A DNA stretch of 64,000 bases, from the NCBI GenBank assembly GCA_000380225.1, contig KB904821.1, positions 2,766,556 through 2,830,555 on the forward strand, given 5' to 3'. Below the pieces are notes generated by a model, which saw only the letters and a program-made list of their open reading frames with translations, was not told the origin of the DNA and made no database searches. Of this stretch, positions 1 to 8,402 are shown piece after piece. The translations under genes and the position numbers were made by a program. Position 1 is the stretch's first letter. The number at the start of each line of letters is the position of its first letter. This stretch comes from a filamentous cyanobacterium ESFC-1. GTDB lineage: Bacteria; Cyanobacteriota; Cyanobacteriia; Cyanobacteriales; Spirulinaceae.

Positions 1-1
1 T

Positions 2-1744
2 GCGGCCACTGCCGGAGATTATAGTGGCGAGATTAGCTTTACCACTAATGATAGCGATGAAAGTCCTTTTAATTTCGCGATCGCGGCCAAAGTGACCGCG
101 ACTCCTGAACCCGAAATCCAAATCTTTGACGGTACGACCGAAATTCTCGACGGGACGACAACCCCCTTGGATTTTGGTACAGCCACCGTTGGGGAAACCT
201 TGAGTAAAACCCTTACGGTTAAAAATATCGGGACGGCAGATTTAAACCTCACCAATCCCCTCAACTTACCCGCAGGTTTTTCTGTAGCGGGAAATCTACC
301 CGGCGGCGCGATCGCGGCAGGCCAACAAGCTAATATTACCCTAAACGTTGATACCACCACCGCCGGGACTTATAACGGTGAATTTAGCCTCACCAACAAC
401 GACACCGACGAAGGCCCCTTTAACTTCGCCGTTTCTGCTACAGTCAGTGCGACCCCAGTTAATCAACAACCTATTTTAGATCGGGCGATCGCCGATCAAA
501 CCGCCATTATTGGCACACCCTTCTCCCTCGACCTCAAACCCAACTTTAGCGACCCCGACAACGACACCCTCACCTACGCCGCCACCAACCTCCCCGACGG
601 CCTCAACCTCGACCCCAACACCGGGATTCTCAGTGGCAATCTCACCACCGCAGGTTTAAGCCAAATCACCGTCACCGCCGACGATGGCAATGGCAACCAA
701 ATTAGCGACCAATTCGATCTCACCGCCAACCCCGGCGCAACTCCTATCAACAATCCCGGTGGGGGCGACCCGATTGCCAAAAACCCCGCCTTCAAACACC
801 TTGGCAACAATATCTTTCACCTCCAAGGGGATGCCGGACAACTGCAATTCGGCCTCAAAACCAACACCAGCAAAGCCGTCCACGAAATCGGCGTATTTCT
901 CGTAGACAACGATAGTGGCAGCATCAACGGCATTACCCCCCAACAAAACGGTTATCTCCAAGCCGCCCTCGACCGTTCTCAAGTCGTCTTTTCCACCCTG
1001 GCAAACAACCAATTAAGCGAGATGAACTTCTCTCGTCAACTCGGTTTTGGGGCAGATTCTCGCCTGGGCTTCTTCCTCGTCCAAAATAGTTCTATTGATG
1101 TTGTTAAAAGCCAAGTTGCCACCGGACAATCCCCCAACAACATCTTTTTTGCCTCCGCCGGATATCTGCAAACCGATGCTGCCGGAAACAACGCCTTTAC
1201 CCTCAATTGGGAAGACGGGATGGGTAACGCCATCGACTTCCAAGACATTCAAATGGATGTCGCCCTCAGTAACAATCCTCCCGTTATTGGTACCGGGTCA
1301 GACCTCGAACTCTTCGACCTCCGCAACCAAGATGGCTTACTCCCGGCTAACTTTACCGTCAACTCCGATGCCGCTTACGACAACTCCTTTGGCTTTTATG
1401 CCGTCGAAAACGAAAGCGGCACGATTAACGGCTTGAATCCAGGGGATGCGGGTTATGCCGAAGCCGCCGTTGCCAACCGCATCGACCCCGCCACGGGTAT
1501 GCCTGGCGGTCAAATCCTTGCCCCTTTCCTCATCGCGAACGGCTCTGCCGAGCAGTTTTTGAGTCAAAACCCCCAAAACCAAGCCGCAGACAGTCCGATG
1601 GCTTATTTTGCCTTCCTGGGGGCAAATCCCGACAAAAAAGACCACGTTCGCTTACTGGGCGATAATACCATCGGTTTTGAGGATTATTACGGCGGCGGCG
1701 ACCAAGATTTTAATGATATGGTCGTCAAGGTTGATTTTGCTTAA
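2..1744 (+). CDS. Surface protein with choice-of-anchor D, Ig-like and DUF4114 domains (5' partial)
   Basis: The reading frame is open to the left window edge: codons from position 2 read in frame into a GTG at 92 that could be mistaken for a start. The visible part begins inside one choice-of-anchor D (ASH-like) repeat and has a complete second copy (FGTATVGETLSKTLTVKN, then NNDTDEGPFNF). A putative Ig domain follows (DPDNDTLTYAATNLPDG, then GNLTTAGLSQITVTADDG). The C-terminal half is DUF4114-like and ends in the acidic calcium-binding-like motif GFEDYYGGGDQDFNDMVV. Such proteins are usually secreted or on the cell surface in cyanobacteria. The N-terminus, including any signal peptide, lies outside the window. 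Domain calls are firm; the substrate or role is unknown. Confidence 0.85.
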   Translation, partial: AATAGDYSGEISFTTNDSDESPFNFAIAAKVTATPEPEIQIFDGTTEILDGTTTPLDFGTATVGETLSKTLTVKNIGTADLNLTNPLNLPAGFSVAGNLPGGAIAAGQQANITLNVDTTTAGTYNGEFSLTNNDTDEGPFNFAVSATVSATPVNQQPILDRAIADQTAIIGTPFSLDLKPNFSDPDNDTLTYAATNLPDGLNLDPNTGILSGNLTTAGLSQITVTADDGNGNQISDQFDLTANPGATPINNPGGGDPIAKNPAFKHLGNNIFHLQGDAGQLQFGLKTNTSKAVHEIGVFLVDNDSGSINGITPQQNGYLQAALDRSQVVFSTLANNQLSEMNFSRQLGFGADSRLGFFLVQNSSIDVVKSQVATGQSPNNIFFASAGYLQTDAAGNNAFTLNWEDGMGNAIDFQDIQMDVALSNNPPVIGTGSDLELFDLRNQDGLLPANFTVNSDAAYDNSFGFYAVENESGTINGLNPGDAGYAEAAVANRIDPATGMPGGQILAPFLIANGSAEQFLSQNPQNQAADSPMAYFAFLGANPDKKDHVRLLGDNTIGFEDYYGGGDQDFNDMVVKVDFA

Positions 1745-1763
1745 CAGCTTTACTGTAAATACC

Positions 1764-1801
1764 AGAACCTCGATTTTTTAGAAAAACCGGGGTTCTTTTT
1801 T
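1764..1801 (+). terminator. Rho-independent terminator after the DUF4114 gene
   Basis: AGAACCTCG (1764-1772) pairs with CGGGGTTCT (1788-1796), with inner T5/A5 pairing and a run of six T. It starts 20 bases after the stop codon. The arm sequence resembles the AGAACCCCGGTTTCT motif inside the MITE-like elements at 16.4 and 26.2 kb, so it may derive from a repeat. Confidence 0.8.
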
Positions 1802-1908
1802 ATGAGATCGTCTCCTTGATTTTTGAATCCAGTCTTAACTGAAACTATTAAAATAAACTCATAACACAACCTTCACAGTGATTCTGATTGGGAACCGTTC
1901 TGGAAATT

Positions 1909-3537
1909 ATGACTGCATCAGCAAAAAATCGGCTTCATTTGCAAGCAGAGACTTCTACCATTGAAGGATTAATTCGCCAGGTTAAACGCGGTTTAATCCG
2001 AGTTCCTGATTTTCAGCGTCCCCTGCAATGGGAATCAGAAGATGTGAAATTATTTTTTGATAGCGTTTATAAAGGATATCCCGTTGGCTCTTTTTTGATG
2101 AGACGAGCTTATGCTCCCGCTTCTGTCATAAAATATGGCCCGGTCAAAGTTTCTGCACCAGAATCCAATTCAGCTTTATGGGTGGTTGATGGACAACAAA
2201 GATTAACTGCTCTGACTGCGGGTTTAGCACGGGATGAAACAATGCCAACCACTCCTGACGATCCCTGGGTACTCTACTTTGATGCCCAAGCACAAACATT
2301 TCATGCTCCACCCAGAAGTGGTGTTTTGCCCTCGACCTGGGTTCCTATTACGCAATTATTAGATGCTTCAACCCTCAGCGAGTGGGTTTTTAACTGGAAG
2401 CACTCCCAAAATCAAGAGTTGCGAAAATCCATCTTCGATGCTGGGGCAAGAATTCGTCAGTATGAAATTCCCCTATATGTCGTTGAAACAGATGATGAGA
2501 ACCTGCTACGAGATATCTTTTACCGCATCAATGATTCAGGCAAGAAGATGAAATGGAAAGATATTCACGACGCACTGTTTGGGCGAAAATCAGACGAACC
2601 ATCAACCCTGAGTGGTTTGGCAGATGAATTGCAAAATCTGGGTGTTGGACGACCTTCTGAAGAACAACTCCTATCGGCTATTATTGCCTTTAAAGGTCTA
2701 GATGCAACCCGGAGCATTTCAGAGCATTATCGTCGAGATACTGAAGTCCTCAGAGATGCTGTCAACGATGCTTTGCCTGCCCTTAGACAAGCAATCACTT
2801 TTCTTAAAACCCATGCTGAAATTCCGCATCTGAGACTGTTGCCCCGTTCGCTCCCATTTTTTGTTCTCACCAAATTTTTTGGATTTTATCCAGAACCGAA
2901 TAATCGGACATTGAACTTACTGGTTCGGTGGACATGGCGAACCCTATTAGGCATCAAGTTAGTTAATGAAAGAACCTTATTGCGCCACAGCTTAGATGCT
3001 ATCCAAGGGAGTGACTCAGAACAAACGATTCAAAAACTGTTGAACGAAATTCCCCGTACAAAAGGTTCGAGTTTCACGCTACCCGCGAAATTTGATGCTC
3101 GTGCCGCAGATAGTCGTATTGCTTTGGTGGCTTTGAGTTCGTTGCATCCCCTTAACCTTGAAAACGAAAAACCCATTGATATTGCCGATCTCGTTGAAGA
3201 ATATAATCTCAGAACCTTCCGCAAAATCATTTCAAGGGGTACTACAGCTAATCAAAGTCCCTCAAATCGCATTCTCCTACCTCCCACTTCTAGAGGGGTT
3301 TGGCGAGAGCTTGTGGCATTAATTCATCAGCAAGGGCTGGATTCAAAAGTGCTGCGATCGCATTGTATCGATAGAAACGCAGCCGAACTTCTGCTTGAGG
3401 AAAAATTTGATGAGTTTTTATTCTGTCGCCAAAAGCTCCTAACAGCCAGAGTTGATTCTATCGGTGCGCGTTTGGCCGCGTGGGGTGAGAATGACCGCCC
3501 CAGTATTAGCTATATCTTGCAACAAACAGGAGAATAG
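1909..3537 (+). CDS. DUF262 (GmrS/ParB-like nuclease fold) protein
   Basis: A 542-residue protein from ATG 1909; an in-frame TTG at 1888 would add seven residues but is less likely. The N-terminus has the DUF262 signature: VPDFQRPLQWE at about residues 32-42 and VVDGQQRLTAL at about 92-102, the DGQQR motif that in relatives such as GmrS and the BrxU family binds or hydrolyses nucleotides or DNA. No DUF1524 HNH motif is visible in the C-terminal half, so this is a DUF262-only form with a long alpha-helical tail. The stop codon is two bases from the GTG of the HipA-like gene, so the two are translationally coupled. DUF262 proteins often act in phage defence or modified-DNA restriction. The pairing with HipA suggests a toxin or defence module, which is inference. 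Confidence 0.8.
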   Translation: MTASAKNRLHLQAETSTIEGLIRQVKRGLIRVPDFQRPLQWESEDVKLFFDSVYKGYPVGSFLMRRAYAPASVIKYGPVKVSAPESNSALWVVDGQQRLTALTAGLARDETMPTTPDDPWVLYFDAQAQTFHAPPRSGVLPSTWVPITQLLDASTLSEWVFNWKHSQNQELRKSIFDAGARIRQYEIPLYVVETDDENLLRDIFYRINDSGKKMKWKDIHDALFGRKSDEPSTLSGLADELQNLGVGRPSEEQLLSAIIAFKGLDATRSISEHYRRDTEVLRDAVNDALPALRQAITFLKTHAEIPHLRLLPRSLPFFVLTKFFGFYPEPNNRTLNLLVRWTWRTLLGIKLVNERTLLRHSLDAIQGSDSEQTIQKLLNEIPRTKGSSFTLPAKFDARAADSRIALVALSSLHPLNLENEKPIDIADLVEEYNLRTFRKIISRGTTANQSPSNRILLPPTSRGVWRELVALIHQQGLDSKVLRSHCIDRNAAELLLEEKFDEFLFCRQKLLTARVDSIGARLAAWGENDRPSISYILQQTGE

Positions 3538-3539
3538 AA

Positions 3540-4469
3540 GTGACAAGAACGCTAGGAGTCCAGCTTCAGGGCCAGATAGTCGGCTATTTGACTGAAACTA
3601 CGAATAATCAGATAGCCTTTCGCTTCACAGACTCTTATTTGTCTGCAAGCAATCGACCTGTATTAGGCCAGTATTTTGAAGACGATCTGACTCGCACTTA
3701 TTATGGCAAAAAGTTTGCACTACCCCCATTTTTTGCAAATTTGATTCCAGAGCATGGTGCGTTACGGGAGCTTATCACCAGCAATCTTGACGTAGATTCA
3801 GGTGACGATTTGGCTTTATTAGAGGCGGTTGGACGCGACTTACCGGGGGCTGTGGAAATCATCCGTGTAGATGAAGATGATTTGCCTATTCAAGATGATT
3901 TGGAAGTGCCTGTATATGGGCGAGATCGCGAGGATACCTTGGACAATAAGGCATCTGGACTGCGGTTTTCGTTAGCGGGTGTCCAAATGAAATTTTCTGT
4001 GTTACGCGATCCAGATAGAATCACATTGCCTGCAAGCGATCGCGATGGCGAATGGATTGTGAAACTCGGCTCGGCACGCTTTTCGTTTACCGTTGAGAAT
4101 GAGTATGCCATAATGCAGTGGGCTATGGCTGCTGGTTTTGATGTACCTGAGTGTTATTTGCAAGATGCTAAAACAGTTAGCGGTTCTTTAAGGAAATACA
4201 CAAACTTTGGCGATCGCGTTTTCGTCATTCGTCGATACGACCGGCACAATGGACTCCGCATTCATCAAGAAGATTTTGCCCAGGTTACAAATTTGCGACC
4301 AGAACTCAAGTATGACCAGATCAAGTACGAACAGCTTGGTGGTTTAATTAAACAGCTTCTGGGGGATGATGCCTATGATGAATTTATCCGTCGGCTTACC
4401 TTTACCATTGCCTCCGGGAATAAAGTGCCAATTTTACGTCCTTTTGCATCTGGAATGAGATGGATTTAA
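3540..4469 (+). CDS. HipA-like kinase, C-terminally truncated
   Basis: Starts at GTG 3540 behind AGGAG, two bases after the DUF262 stop. The first ~100 residues match the HipA N-terminal (Couple_hipA) domain (YFEDDLTRTYYGKKFALPPF, then LIPEHGALREL). The HipA_C kinase fold follows: FSLAGVQMKFSV (ATP-binding Ser/Lys region), WIVKLGSARF, VPECYL and VFVIRRYDRH. The frame then runs through FTIASGNK and stops 17 residues later. The catalytic loop that normally follows (GNxDxHxKN) and the downstream metal-binding Asp are absent. At 309 residues it is about 120 shorter than typical HipA. A dispersed repeat (4474-4496) begins just after the stop, so a recombination event probably removed the 3' end. 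Kinase activity is unlikely; the N-terminal domain could still bind a partner. Confidence 0.8.
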   Translation: MTRTLGVQLQGQIVGYLTETTNNQIAFRFTDSYLSASNRPVLGQYFEDDLTRTYYGKKFALPPFFANLIPEHGALRELITSNLDVDSGDDLALLEAVGRDLPGAVEIIRVDEDDLPIQDDLEVPVYGRDREDTLDNKASGLRFSLAGVQMKFSVLRDPDRITLPASDRDGEWIVKLGSARFSFTVENEYAIMQWAMAAGFDVPECYLQDAKTVSGSLRKYTNFGDRVFVIRRYDRHNGLRIHQEDFAQVTNLRPELKYDQIKYEQLGGLIKQLLGDDAYDEFIRRLTFTIASGNKVPILRPFASGMRWI

Positions 4470-4473
4470 AGTT

Positions 4474-4496
4474 TAAGTTGTCGCCTACACGATACA
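4474..4496 (+). repeat. Dispersed repeat fragment GTTGTcgCCTACACgrTACAACA
   Basis: GTTGTCGCCTACACGATACA at this site is nearly the same as the CGCCTACACGGTACAACA segment at 7127-7146. Both lie just past a truncated gene (hipA-like and SDR). It is probably part of a dispersed intergenic repeat family. Confidence 0.55.
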
Positions 4497-4544
4497 ACAA
4501 TCTAATAATTGCTCTGTCCGGTTGTCTCTCCTTTGGAACAACCC

Positions 4545-5147
4545 TCAAGCCCAAACCCGACTCAAGTTGAGGGTAAATCCCGGTAACACCCTTTCTCCAG
4601 ATAAAGTATCAGGATTCTCCAAAACCTCTACCCCTTGCCCCGGACGGTAAATTTCCACTCGTTGATTTTGAGGGTCAATCAGCCAGCCCAACCTCGCCCC
4701 ATTCTCGATATATTCTGTCATCTTGCTTCGCAGGACTGGGATTGTATCACTTTGGGAACGCAACTCTACAACAAAATCCGGACAAAGGGGAGCAAAGCCC
4801 TGGCATTGTTCTGGGGTGAGAGCATCCCAGGAATTTTGGCTGACCCAGGCCGCATCAGGGGAACGGTTAGACCCATTGGGTAACTCAAAACCAGTCGAGG
4901 AGTCAAAGGCTCTGCCATTACCCCCTTCTTCCTCAATCCATCGAACCAGAAAGTAATTGATTTTGCTGTTGCGATATCCTGTTTCGCTACCTGTGGGTGG
5001 ATTCACGAGGAGTTCTCCGGTTACACTACGTTCGAGTCGCAGCTCGCGGTTAGCCGCCGCTAACGCCGCAAACTGCTCCGGTGTGACCCGCAGCGCTAGT
5101 TCGTCAGGAAGTTGGAGAGATAAAGGTTTAGGGGGAACTTGTACCAC
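4545..5147 (-). CDS. Uma2 family (DUF820) endonuclease-like protein
   Basis: A 200-residue protein of the Uma2 (PD-(D/E)XK fold) family that is heavily expanded in cyanobacteria. The family's conserved core is visible: FELPNGSNRSPDAAWV (catalytic Asp in SPDA), CPDFVVELRSQSD (the E of the ExK-like pair) and a following Lys in SKMTEYIENGARLGWLIDP. The end, YRPGQGVEVL and LPGFTLNL, is also typical. Length is normal and nothing looks broken. Uma2 proteins have no firmly established function; nuclease activity is predicted from the fold. It converges with the truncated hipA-like gene. Confidence 0.88.
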   Translation of the reverse strand: MVQVPPKPLSLQLPDELALRVTPEQFAALAAANRELRLERSVTGELLVNPPTGSETGYRNSKINYFLVRWIEEEGGNGRAFDSSTGFELPNGSNRSPDAAWVSQNSWDALTPEQCQGFAPLCPDFVVELRSQSDTIPVLRSKMTEYIENGARLGWLIDPQNQRVEIYRPGQGVEVLENPDTLSGERVLPGFTLNLSRVWA

Positions 5148-5339
5148 GATGATTCACCTCACGCGGTGAGATTACTTCTTTATTTTACAACTTTACAGAA
5201 CCGCGATCGCGTACCCCTCAAGGCTTTGAGCCTCAAACACTACACCACAAAGGCTGAATTTTTCAAAAAAATTACTGAGTCTGCGTAAAAATACCTCCGT
5301 TGTTTTGAGTACTTAATAGCAACTCAAAAATCAAGCTTC

Positions 5340-5705
5340 ATGAAATACACTCACACTCAATTGTGGGCATTACTCCTCGGTAGTGCTTGCGTTTACGGCG
5401 GTCATTTTGTATTCAATTCTCCTGTGAAAGCAGCAGTTTTTCACAATGATTGGAGTTACGCTATTGACTCTTTTGACGACAGTGTTGATGTTGGTGTTGT
5501 TGGCGGTACGCAATATGAAATTTTTGGTACAGCTTTTCAACAAACCGATGAAAAAGTAACCTTTGCCATTAACAGCAATTTCGGTTTAGCCGGGGCAAAT
5601 AGCATTTATGCTGATGACAAACATATCGGTTGGGGTGACTTACTTTTTAAAGTAGGAAACGAAACTTTCGGACTCAACTTTGTTGACAACCCTATTTTAT
5701 CTTGA
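5340..5705 (+). CDS. Exported protein, truncated exosortase-dependent surface protein-like
   Basis: A 121-residue product. Residues 1-31 look like a signal peptide: a basic start (MKYTHTQ), a hydrophobic stretch (LWALLLGSACVYG) and a cleavage-like VKA/AVF. The mature part (AIDSFDDSV, YEIFGTAFQQT, INSNFGLAGA, WGDLLFKV) resembles the start of cyanobacterial PEP-CTERM/exosortase-dependent surface proteins of the XDD type. Those are longer and end in a sorting signal with a transmembrane helix, which is missing here; the frame ends at NFVDNPILS. It is most likely a 3'-truncated gene. Family assignment is from memory of the pattern, so it is tentative. Confidence 0.5.
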   Translation: MKYTHTQLWALLLGSACVYGGHFVFNSPVKAAVFHNDWSYAIDSFDDSVDVGVVGGTQYEIFGTAFQQTDEKVTFAINSNFGLAGANSIYADDKHIGWGDLLFKVGNETFGLNFVDNPILS

Positions 5706-5740
5706 TAGTTTTCAATTATTCTTAACTTTTGGTATTAACT

Positions 5741-6607
5741 ATGTTCTCAATTTTCATCCTGACTCATAACGAAGAAACAAATATTGCTGCTTGTATTCAA
5801 TCAGCTTTATTGTCTGATGATGTGATTGTGGTTGATTCATTGAGCGATGATAAAACGGCTGAAATTGCCCAGAATTTTCCGGTTCGCTTTGTTCAACACG
5901 CTTTTGAATCTCATGGGAAACAAAGAAGTTGGATGTTACATAATATCCCGACTAAATATGACTGGGTTTATATCCTTGAAGCTGACGAACGTATGACTCC
6001 AGAACTATTCCAAGAGTGCGTAAAACAAAGCCAAAAATCTGAATTTGTGGGCTATTATGTAGCCGAGCGCGTTATGTTTATGAATCACTGGATTCGTCAC
6101 AGTACGCAGTATCCCCGCTACCAAATGCGCTTTTTTCAACAGGGTAAAGTGGATTTTACCGATTATGGTCATGCCGAACGGGAAGTTTGTTATGGTAACA
6201 CCAGCTTTTTAACTGAAACGTATCCCCACTATACTTGTAATAAAGGCTTTAGTCGCTGGATTGAAAAGCATAATCGCTATTCAACGGATGAAGCAAAAGA
6301 AACGGTTTATCAGTTACAAAATAAAACCGTGAGTTGGCGACAACTATTATTTGGTAAAACTGAAGTTGAACGGCGACGAGCGTTGAAGGATTTATCTTTA
6401 AGATTACCGATGCGTCCCTTGATTCGCTTTTTGTATATGTATTTTATTTTGGGGGGCTGTTGGGATGGTAAAGCGGGTTTTACTTGGTGCGTGTTACAAG
6501 CGTTTTATGAGTATTTGATTTTGCTGAAGGTATGGGAGTTACAACAGCAGGATGTATCGACTGAAAAGGAAGTTCTGGGGCTTGAGCTACTTAGTACTTT
6601 ACGCTAA
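5741..6607 (+). CDS. Family 2 glycosyltransferase (WaaE/KdtX-like)
   Basis: ATG 5741 gives MFSIFILTHNEETNIAACI, a normal GT2 N-terminus; the upstream TTG at 5729 only adds four residues. GT-A fold motifs are present: DDVIVVDSLSDDKTAEIA (nucleotide-sugar site), WVYILEADERMTPEL (metal-binding acidic motif) and a CNKGFSRWIEKHNRYST segment typical of the lipopolysaccharide-core-like beta-glycosyltransferase subgroup. The C-terminus has hydrophobic helices (LIRFLYMYFILGGCWDG) suggesting membrane association. About 288 residues, a complete length. It probably adds a sugar to a surface glycan or lipid. No other glycan genes are adjacent, so the acceptor is unknown. Confidence 0.85.
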   Translation: MFSIFILTHNEETNIAACIQSALLSDDVIVVDSLSDDKTAEIAQNFPVRFVQHAFESHGKQRSWMLHNIPTKYDWVYILEADERMTPELFQECVKQSQKSEFVGYYVAERVMFMNHWIRHSTQYPRYQMRFFQQGKVDFTDYGHAEREVCYGNTSFLTETYPHYTCNKGFSRWIEKHNRYSTDEAKETVYQLQNKTVSWRQLLFGKTEVERRRALKDLSLRLPMRPLIRFLYMYFILGGCWDGKAGFTWCVLQAFYEYLILLKVWELQQQDVSTEKEVLGLELLSTLR

Positions 6608-6640
6608 TGGGGCGATCGCGCTGTACAATAACGATAAATA

Positions 6641-7018
6641 ATGATGTGTCGCGATCGCATTATCTGGACTACCGGGGCTTCTTCGGGGATTGGGGAAGCA
6701 TTGGCTTATGAATTAAGTCAAAACGGCGCACAATTAATCCTATCGGCGCGAAATGCCGAGAAATTAGAAAAAGTTAAGTCTCAATGTCTGAATCCTCAAC
6801 AACATCAAGTCATCCCCCTGGATTTAGCAGAGGTAGATACAATTAATGCGGCGGTAATGCAGGTTTTAAGGGAAACTACGCAGATTGATATTTTAATTCA
6901 CTGTGGCGGCGTGAGTCAGCGAGCCTTGGCGCAAGATACCAATCTGAGTGTAGATTACTTTATTCGCCGCAGCCAAGTGATACTAAATCCGATACGCCAT
7001 AACCCACCTATTTTTTAG
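6641..7018 (+). pseudogene. Short-chain dehydrogenase/reductase fragment, cut by a MITE-like element
   Basis: The first ~110 residues are a clear SDR Rossmann half: TTGASSGIGEALAYEL (NAD(P)-binding TGxxxGIG), LSARNAEKL, IPLDLAEVD and ILIHCGGVSQRAL (NNAG-like motif). The conserved DxxMEVNYFG segment and the YxxxK catalytic tetrad are missing. At about codon 113 the frame enters the repeat element at 6980-7113, and its last residues and stop are encoded by that element. SDR proteins are about 250-280 residues, so over half is lost, and no downstream half is present before the next gene. It is a remnant and cannot be an active enzyme. Confidence 0.85.
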
Positions 7019-7113
7019 TCTGCTCTCGTCAGACTTTGCTCTCGCGATTCCCCGGATTTTAATCCGTGGGCGGGTTAGCTGGATAAAGGGGGTGTCGAAA
7101 CCGGATTTGGTAT
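6980..7113. mobile_element. MITE-like element with ATACTAAATCC/GGATTTGGTAT ends
   Basis: 134 bp bounded by ATACTAAATCC (6980-6990) and GGATTTGGTAT (7103-7113), inverted repeats with one mismatch in 11. Inside are a GTCTG...CAGAC hairpin and the palindromic block CCCCGGATTTTAATCCGTGG, which also occurs in a variant form at 33047-33103. It has no coding capacity. It sits inside the SDR gene, and its left end resembles the sequence at 28307-28325 (inverted). Confidence 0.7.
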
Positions 7114-7154
7114 GATTTGAAACAACTCGCGCCTACACGGTACAACACAATGCC

Positions 7155-7187
7155 AGAAACCCGGTTGTTGGAAAAAACCGGGTTTCT
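7155..7187. terminator. Perfect inverted repeat, bidirectional terminator-like
   Basis: AGAAACCCGGTT (7155-7166) and AACCGGGTTTCT (7176-7187) form a perfect 12-bp stem with a 9-base loop. It lies four bases beyond the 3' end of the AAA ATPase gene on the minus strand and could end that transcript. The core is the AGAAACCGGGTTTCT motif seen in the MITE-like elements elsewhere in the window. No long T run follows, so termination is only likely. Confidence 0.5.
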
Positions 7188-7190
7188 TAC

Positions 7191-8390
7191 TCACACAAAG
7201 CGATGCTCAAAGGTACAAGTCAAATCAACGCGACCTTTCCGCAGCAAAGCCGGGTCAAGTCGTTCGGCGGTATTGCAAGTCATCAGGACAACTAATTTTT
7301 GCCGATTGTGAATTTGTTCGTCTTCGATAATGCTTTGGTAAAGCGTACCGTCGAGCAAACTGAGAATATGCTCGGTTTTGTTATTGCGTTGAGCGGCGGC
7401 GGTGGCTCGATTTTGGGCGAGATTGTCCGCTTCGTTGATAATCAGGCAAATTCGCTCTAAATAGCTCGGTGGGACGAAGTTTTCGACGGCATCGTGGTCG
7501 AGGATAAAGATAACATAACCAAGGGGGACAAGGATTTCTTTGGCGACGGCTTGAGTCCAAGCGGTTTTTCCGGTTCCGGGTTCTCCTTGAATCAGGACGG
7601 CGAGTTGGTCTTGGTTGAGAATAGCTTGTTGTACCCTGTCAGTAAAGGCTTGGATAGCGTCGGGAAAGGAGCGAATGGGAAATTGGCTGTGAACTTGACC
7701 GACGCGGCTTTGGTAGCCACTCAGCATCACAGCGAGGTTATAGGTAGCTTTATTGGCGAGAGGAGCGATATCTTTGGCAATGAGGGTATAAGAGCGTCGT
7801 CCCCGTTCGTAGGGGTAAATTTCGAGCCAGATTTGCTTTTCGGGCCAGTAGGCGTAAGCTGTACCAATAACTTCGAGACGTTCCCAACTGATAAAGCGAT
7901 CGCGAGGATAATAAAAGTAGCGATCGCAATAGTATTGCATAATTAAATGGGGACGACCGAGCAAATCAAGGATTTTAAATAAAGTAATTTCTTGCAGTCG
8001 GTTCAGTACGCAGTCAATCGGAATACTATTGCGGTTGAGAACAGAACGCACGGGCGTATCGATGCTGAGGGCTTCTCCGAAACGATGGTCGGGAAAAGGG
8101 GGGTCTGGCGTAACATACTCCCAAAACTCATCGAGGGTTTCTTTGGTTTTGTAAGAAAACAAGTTGAGTACGTTGGCCAAGGGTGCATAATTATTTCTCC
8201 CCACCGCATCCGCCAGGGAACTCCCCAGATGCAAAAAGCGTTGGGACAGGGCGAGGGGGTCACTCATCACCAAATGATTAAAAAAGTTCCAGTCGAATTG
8301 ACGCTCTAGGGGTCGCCAACCCGAACCGAGTAAACCGCGGCCTTGGGATTGATTGTCAGATTCGGGGTCATTCCAAAAATCTCTAGCCAT
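7191..8390 (-). CDS. AAA family ATPase paired with kptA
   Basis: A 399-residue protein. The N-terminal ~240 residues have no domain I recognise (FLHLGSSLADAVGRNNYAPL, YYCDRYFYYPRDRFISWERL). The C-terminal AAA+ domain has Walker A GEPGTGKTAWT, a Walker B-like stretch ICLIINEADNL with Asn before Glu, sensor-1-like VVLMTCNTAERLDPALLRKGRVD and an Arg-finger-like GRVD. It starts 12 bases after the kptA stop, so both are read from one transcript with kptA first. The ATPase may remodel an RNA or protein substrate for KptA, but this is inference from adjacency. The last codons end just beyond a palindromic repeat, and the C-terminus after the Arg finger is short, so the lid subdomain may be reduced. 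Confidence 0.8.
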   Translation of the reverse strand: MARDFWNDPESDNQSQGRGLLGSGWRPLERQFDWNFFNHLVMSDPLALSQRFLHLGSSLADAVGRNNYAPLANVLNLFSYKTKETLDEFWEYVTPDPPFPDHRFGEALSIDTPVRSVLNRNSIPIDCVLNRLQEITLFKILDLLGRPHLIMQYYCDRYFYYPRDRFISWERLEVIGTAYAYWPEKQIWLEIYPYERGRRSYTLIAKDIAPLANKATYNLAVMLSGYQSRVGQVHSQFPIRSFPDAIQAFTDRVQQAILNQDQLAVLIQGEPGTGKTAWTQAVAKEILVPLGYVIFILDHDAVENFVPPSYLERICLIINEADNLAQNRATAAAQRNNKTEHILSLLDGTLYQSIIEDEQIHNRQKLVVLMTCNTAERLDPALLRKGRVDLTCTFEHRFV

Positions 8391-8402
8391 TATGTTCGAG
8401 GT

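Noticed and set aside
92..1744. GTG at 92 as a true start of the DUF4114 protein
   Set aside because: The frame is open upstream to position 2 and encodes the rest of the same choice-of-anchor repeat (GDYSGEISFTTNDSDESPFN), so the gene begins outside the window.
4400..4546. A frameshift that restores the HipA C-terminus
   Set aside because: Reading the other frames past 4420 gives no GNxDxHxKN motif. One frame shows LSPTRYNN, but it lies in a dispersed repeat, so it is chance.
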